Source: Lacunisphaera sp. (GTDB lineage Bacteria; Verrucomicrobiota; Verrucomicrobiia; Opitutales; Opitutaceae). Taken from it: 55,849 bases of DNA. Numbering within the stretch: position 1 is the stretch's first letter; the number at the start of each line of letters is the position of its first letter. The notes under the pieces are model-generated. The model did no database searches, had not been told where the DNA came from, and saw nothing but the letters and a program-made list of their open reading frames with translations. The stretch lies in the NCBI GenBank assembly GCA_029945445.1, contig JAQSCO010000014.1, positions 225,755-281,603 on the forward strand, written 5' to 3'. A program made the translations under genes and the position numbers. Positions 53,578 to 55,849 of this stretch are shown here, piece by piece.

Positions 53578-55635
53578 CGAACCCGGCGGCATCGGCGGGT
53601 TGGTCAGGCCGGTGGGCGGCGGGACGACCTGCAGGATCCGCGTGATGAGCTTGCGGACACGCACGACGCCGACGATGCGCCGGCTCACCTTGTCGGCCAC
53701 CACGGGAAGGATCTTGAAGTTGTGCTCGCGGAAGGCGGAGGCGGCAATCAGCGCCGTGTCGGTGGCGGCGACGGCGGTGGGCTCCTTCACCATGAAGTCC
53801 GCCAGCGGTGTCTCGGGCTTGACGCCATTGCCCTGGGCGCGGAGCAGGCCGGTGAGGGTGATCAGGCCCTCGAGTTTGATGCCGTCGCTTGAGACGAAAA
53901 AATAATCGGACGGATTCCGCGCGAACTGGTGGGTGACCTCGAAGAGGTTGTCGGTCGGCTTGAGCAGCGGGGTGGGGGCGGGCTCGATGAAGTCGGCGAG
54001 GGGGAACTCCCGCAGGGCGGCGAGCACGGCTGGGCGTTCCTGCCACGCGGCGGGGGAGCGGCGCGTGATGGCGGCGGTGAGCGCGGCGCGCAGGGGCGCG
54101 AGCGACTTCGAGATGGTGGTGAAGACGTTGCGCCCCATGACGACGACCTCGAGCGGGGTGCGGGCGCGGACGGACGCCGCGCGCGGCTGGTTGTTGATCA
54201 GCGCGCCCTCGCCGAAGAAGTTGCCCGCGCCCAAGGTGGCGATGACCTCCCCCGCGGGTTTCTCGGGCGAGGCGCGCACGATCTCGACCTCGCCCGCCTC
54301 GATGACGTAGAAGCCGGACGGCGGCTCGCCCTGCTTGATGATGTAGTCGCCCGGCTCGAAGTGGGCGTGCGAGACGCGGTCGGTGACGTCGGTCTTGATG
54401 CAGCTGAGGTCGCGCGGGAAGATCAGCAGCCACGCCCAGTCGAAGCCCACCTGGATGCGGCGGGACCACGACGGGAGCTTGAAGAGGTAGACGCCGCGCC
54501 AGGTAAACCACGCGAGGAAGCCGGAGAGCTTGAAGCCCATCATCTCGGCTACGGCGCTGTGGCCGCCGATGGAGCAGAGCTGGCCGAGCACCTTGAAGGA
54601 GAAGGGGCGGGTCGGTTCGCCCGCGAGCACGCGGACGATGTTGTTGGCGCACTGCCGGCCCTGCCGCTCGGCAAACTGGCCGGTGGGCGGGGAGGGCTGG
54701 CCGTCATGGGCGTTGATGATGTTGGCGCAATCGCCCGTGGCCCAGGCGTTGGCGGTGCCCTGCAACCGCATGTCGGGCTCGGTGAGCAACCGGCCCTTGT
54801 CCTTCGGCGTGTCCAGCCGCGCGACGACCGGCGCGATGGTGCTGCCGATGGTGCAGACGATGGTGCCGCCGTGCACGAAGTCGTCCTTCAGGCCCACGCC
54901 CTCGCCGGTGGCGAGCATCACGCGGGCGCTGAGCTTCATCGTGACGCCGGCCTGTTCCATTTTCTTCCGGGCAAACTCGCGGAGCGGCGCACTGATCTCG
55001 GGCAGCAGCTGGTCGCGGGAGTGGATGAGGGTCACGCTGACGTCGTCGTCGTGGATGTTGGCGTAGAAGCGGAGGCTGGAGCGGACGAGGTCGTTGATCT
55101 CGCCGGCGGTCTCGACGCCGCTGTAGCCGCCGCCGACGACCACGAAGGAGAGATACCAGCGGCGTTTCGCGGGATCGTCACACACCTCGGCCTTCTCCAT
55201 CTGCGACAGGATGTGCGTGCGCAGGACGGCGGCGTCACCGACGGTCTTCAAGGGAAACGCATGGTCGGCCATGCCGGGCACGACGTTCAGGTTGGAAATG
55301 TTGCCGCAGGCGACGACGACGTGGTCGTAGGCGAGGATGCGCGGCTGGCCGTCGTGCCCCTCGAACTCCAGGCGGGAGCCCGGCAGATCGATGCTCCGGA
55401 CCTCCTCGGTGCGGCATTGCACGCCCGGCAGGAGCTGGCGGAGCGGCACGATGACGTCGAGGAGGTTGAGGGACGAACCCACGGCGTCGGCCAGCAGCGG
55501 GCTGAAGACGAGGTGGTTTTCCTTGTTGAAGAGGATGAGCTCCGCGTCGCCGTTCCGCAGCTGGCCGGACAGGGTCTGGGCGCACTTCACGCCGCCGAAG
55601 CCTCCGCCGATGATGACGATGCGTTTCTTGGGCAT
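53575..55635 (-). CDS. NDH-2-like NAD(P)H oxidoreductase fused to cyclic-nucleotide-binding and CBS domains
   Basis: 686 aa from ATG 55635 (MPKKRIVIIGGG). Residues 1-410: type II NADH dehydrogenase fold, with FAD site 'IVIIGGGFGGVKCAQTL', NAD(P) site 'FVVVGGGYSGVETAGEI' (about 164), 'ATGDCANI' (about 299) and an amphipathic C-terminal membrane segment ('FLAWFTWRGVYLFKLPSWSR'). Residues ~422-520: cNMP-binding domain with the phosphate cassette 'FFGEGALINNQPRAASVRA' (474-492), which has the usual Gly-Glu and Arg. Residues ~548-670: a pair of CBS-like motifs ('LADFMVKEPTAVAATDTALI', 'NFKILPVVADKVSRRIVGVV'). It should pass electrons from NADH to quinone, with activity possibly set by a cyclic nucleotide and adenylates. 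Confidence 0.9.
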   Translation of the reverse strand: MPKKRIVIIGGGFGGVKCAQTLSGQLRNGDAELILFNKENHLVFSPLLADAVGSSLNLLDVIVPLRQLLPGVQCRTEEVRSIDLPGSRLEFEGHDGQPRILAYDHVVVACGNISNLNVVPGMADHAFPLKTVGDAAVLRTHILSQMEKAEVCDDPAKRRWYLSFVVVGGGYSGVETAGEINDLVRSSLRFYANIHDDDVSVTLIHSRDQLLPEISAPLREFARKKMEQAGVTMKLSARVMLATGEGVGLKDDFVHGGTIVCTIGSTIAPVVARLDTPKDKGRLLTEPDMRLQGTANAWATGDCANIINAHDGQPSPPTGQFAERQGRQCANNIVRVLAGEPTRPFSFKVLGQLCSIGGHSAVAEMMGFKLSGFLAWFTWRGVYLFKLPSWSRRIQVGFDWAWLLIFPRDLSCIKTDVTDRVSHAHFEPGDYIIKQGEPPSGFYVIEAGEVEIVRASPEKPAGEVIATLGAGNFFGEGALINNQPRAASVRARTPLEVVVMGRNVFTTISKSLAPLRAALTAAITRRSPAAWQERPAVLAALREFPLADFIEPAPTPLLKPTDNLFEVTHQFARNPSDYFFVSSDGIKLEGLITLTGLLRAQGNGVKPETPLADFMVKEPTAVAATDTALIAASAFREHNFKILPVVADKVSRRIVGVVRVRKLITRILQVVPPPTGLTNPPMPPGS

Positions 55636-55710
55636 GGGGCGAAGGTAAGGGCAGCTTGAGGCGCGGCCGAGCGAAGGCAATGCGGGTTTGGGGCGCGGCA
55701 GGAATTTCCG

Positions 55711-55740
55711 TTGACCGTCGGCGCGAGTTTTACCTTAACT
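55711..55740 (+). promoter_or_regulatory. Candidate promoter of tRNA-Ser
   Basis: TTGACC (55711-55716), 18-bp spacer, TTAACT (55735-55740), ending 19 bp before the tRNA. Confidence 0.55.
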
Positions 55741-55759
55741 CGACCCCTTGCCCAGTCAC

Positions 55760-55849
55760 GGAGGGGTGGCAGAGTGGTCGAATGCGCGTGCTTGGAAAGC
55801 ACGTATAGCCGCAAGGCTATCGGGGGTTCGAATCCCCCCCCCTCCGCCA
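55760..55849 (+). tRNA. tRNA-Ser (anticodon GGA)
   Basis: 90 nt. Acceptor GGAGGGG (55760-55766) pairs with CCCCTCC (55839-55845), discriminator G, encoded CCA (55847-55849). Anticodon stem CGTGC/GCACG (55787-55791, 55799-55803) presents TTGGAAA with anticodon GGA at 55794-55796. A long variable arm (TATAGCC-GCAA-GGCTAT, about 55804-55820) identifies a class II tRNA, here Ser. The T arm has GGTTCGAATCC. The gene ends on the last base of the window. Confidence 0.97.

Overview
The window is 55.8 kb of high-GC chromosomal DNA from a Gram-negative bacterium: it has an outer-membrane secretin, an arabinose-5-phosphate isomerase for KDO/LPS synthesis and a beta-barrel cytochrome. Gene content and protein style (gyrBA pair, a 33-aa AURKAIP1/COX24-type basic protein, a pilM-N-O-P-Q-like cluster, SufS/SufU, many GTAG-headed palindromes with their own HUH transposases) look most like Opitutaceae in the Verrucomicrobiota. 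That placement is inference; a 16S or marker-gene search would settle it.

Layout. 1-3.0 kb: truncated M28 carboxypeptidase, CorA channel, a REP-associated transposase (RAYT) between palindromes, and a PTS EIIA protein. 3.0-8.2 kb: gyrB-gyrA (minus strand) with a long inverted repeat between them. 8.4-9.6 kb: a CdsZ-like zinc-ribbon protein whose stop codon abuts the RNase P RNA gene. 9.6-13.1 kb: minor pilin genes (pilV/W/X-like) and a NarL-type regulator with Glu at the phosphorylation site. 13.2-19.7 kb: rpsT, an AddB/AddA-like nuclease-helicase pair and the 33-aa basic protein. 19.9-24.7 kb: pilM/N/O/P-like genes and a secretin with a Ser/Thr/Asn-rich insert. 24.7-31.7 kb: CPBP protease, polyprenyl diphosphate synthase, ECF-like sigma factor with a membrane partner, class I fumarase, kdsD and a LysM lipoprotein.

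31.8-44.7 kb is a nearly self-sufficient reductive pyrimidine-degradation cluster: dihydropyrimidine dehydrogenase PreT/PreA, dihydropyrimidinase, an amidohydrolase of the beta-ureidopropionase/carbamoylase type (divergent), a class III beta-amino-acid aminotransferase, CoA-acylating methylmalonate-semialdehyde dehydrogenase and an NCS1 transporter. Together they should take uracil/thymine to acetyl-CoA/propionyl-CoA. The operon is interrupted by accessory DNA: a ParE-type toxin-antitoxin module between a duplicated mmsA 5' end, a four-helix-bundle protein, and arrays of 7-bp-periodic repeats at or just before several start codons.

44.7-47.4 kb: hemN between two oppositely oriented RAYT/REP modules, one frameshifted. 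47.4-51.7 kb: a compact set made of a small monoheme cytochrome, a predicted fused cytochrome-porin (Cyc2-like layout) and a CusR/CusS-type two-component system. It is preceded by tandem 15-bp repeats and a palindromic operator candidate, and enclosed by a 19-bp inverted repeat; this is the strongest candidate for an undescribed system. 51.7-55.8 kb: sufU-sufS, an NDH-2-like oxidoreductase fused to cyclic-nucleotide-binding and CBS domains, and tRNA-Ser(GGA) ending exactly at the window edge.
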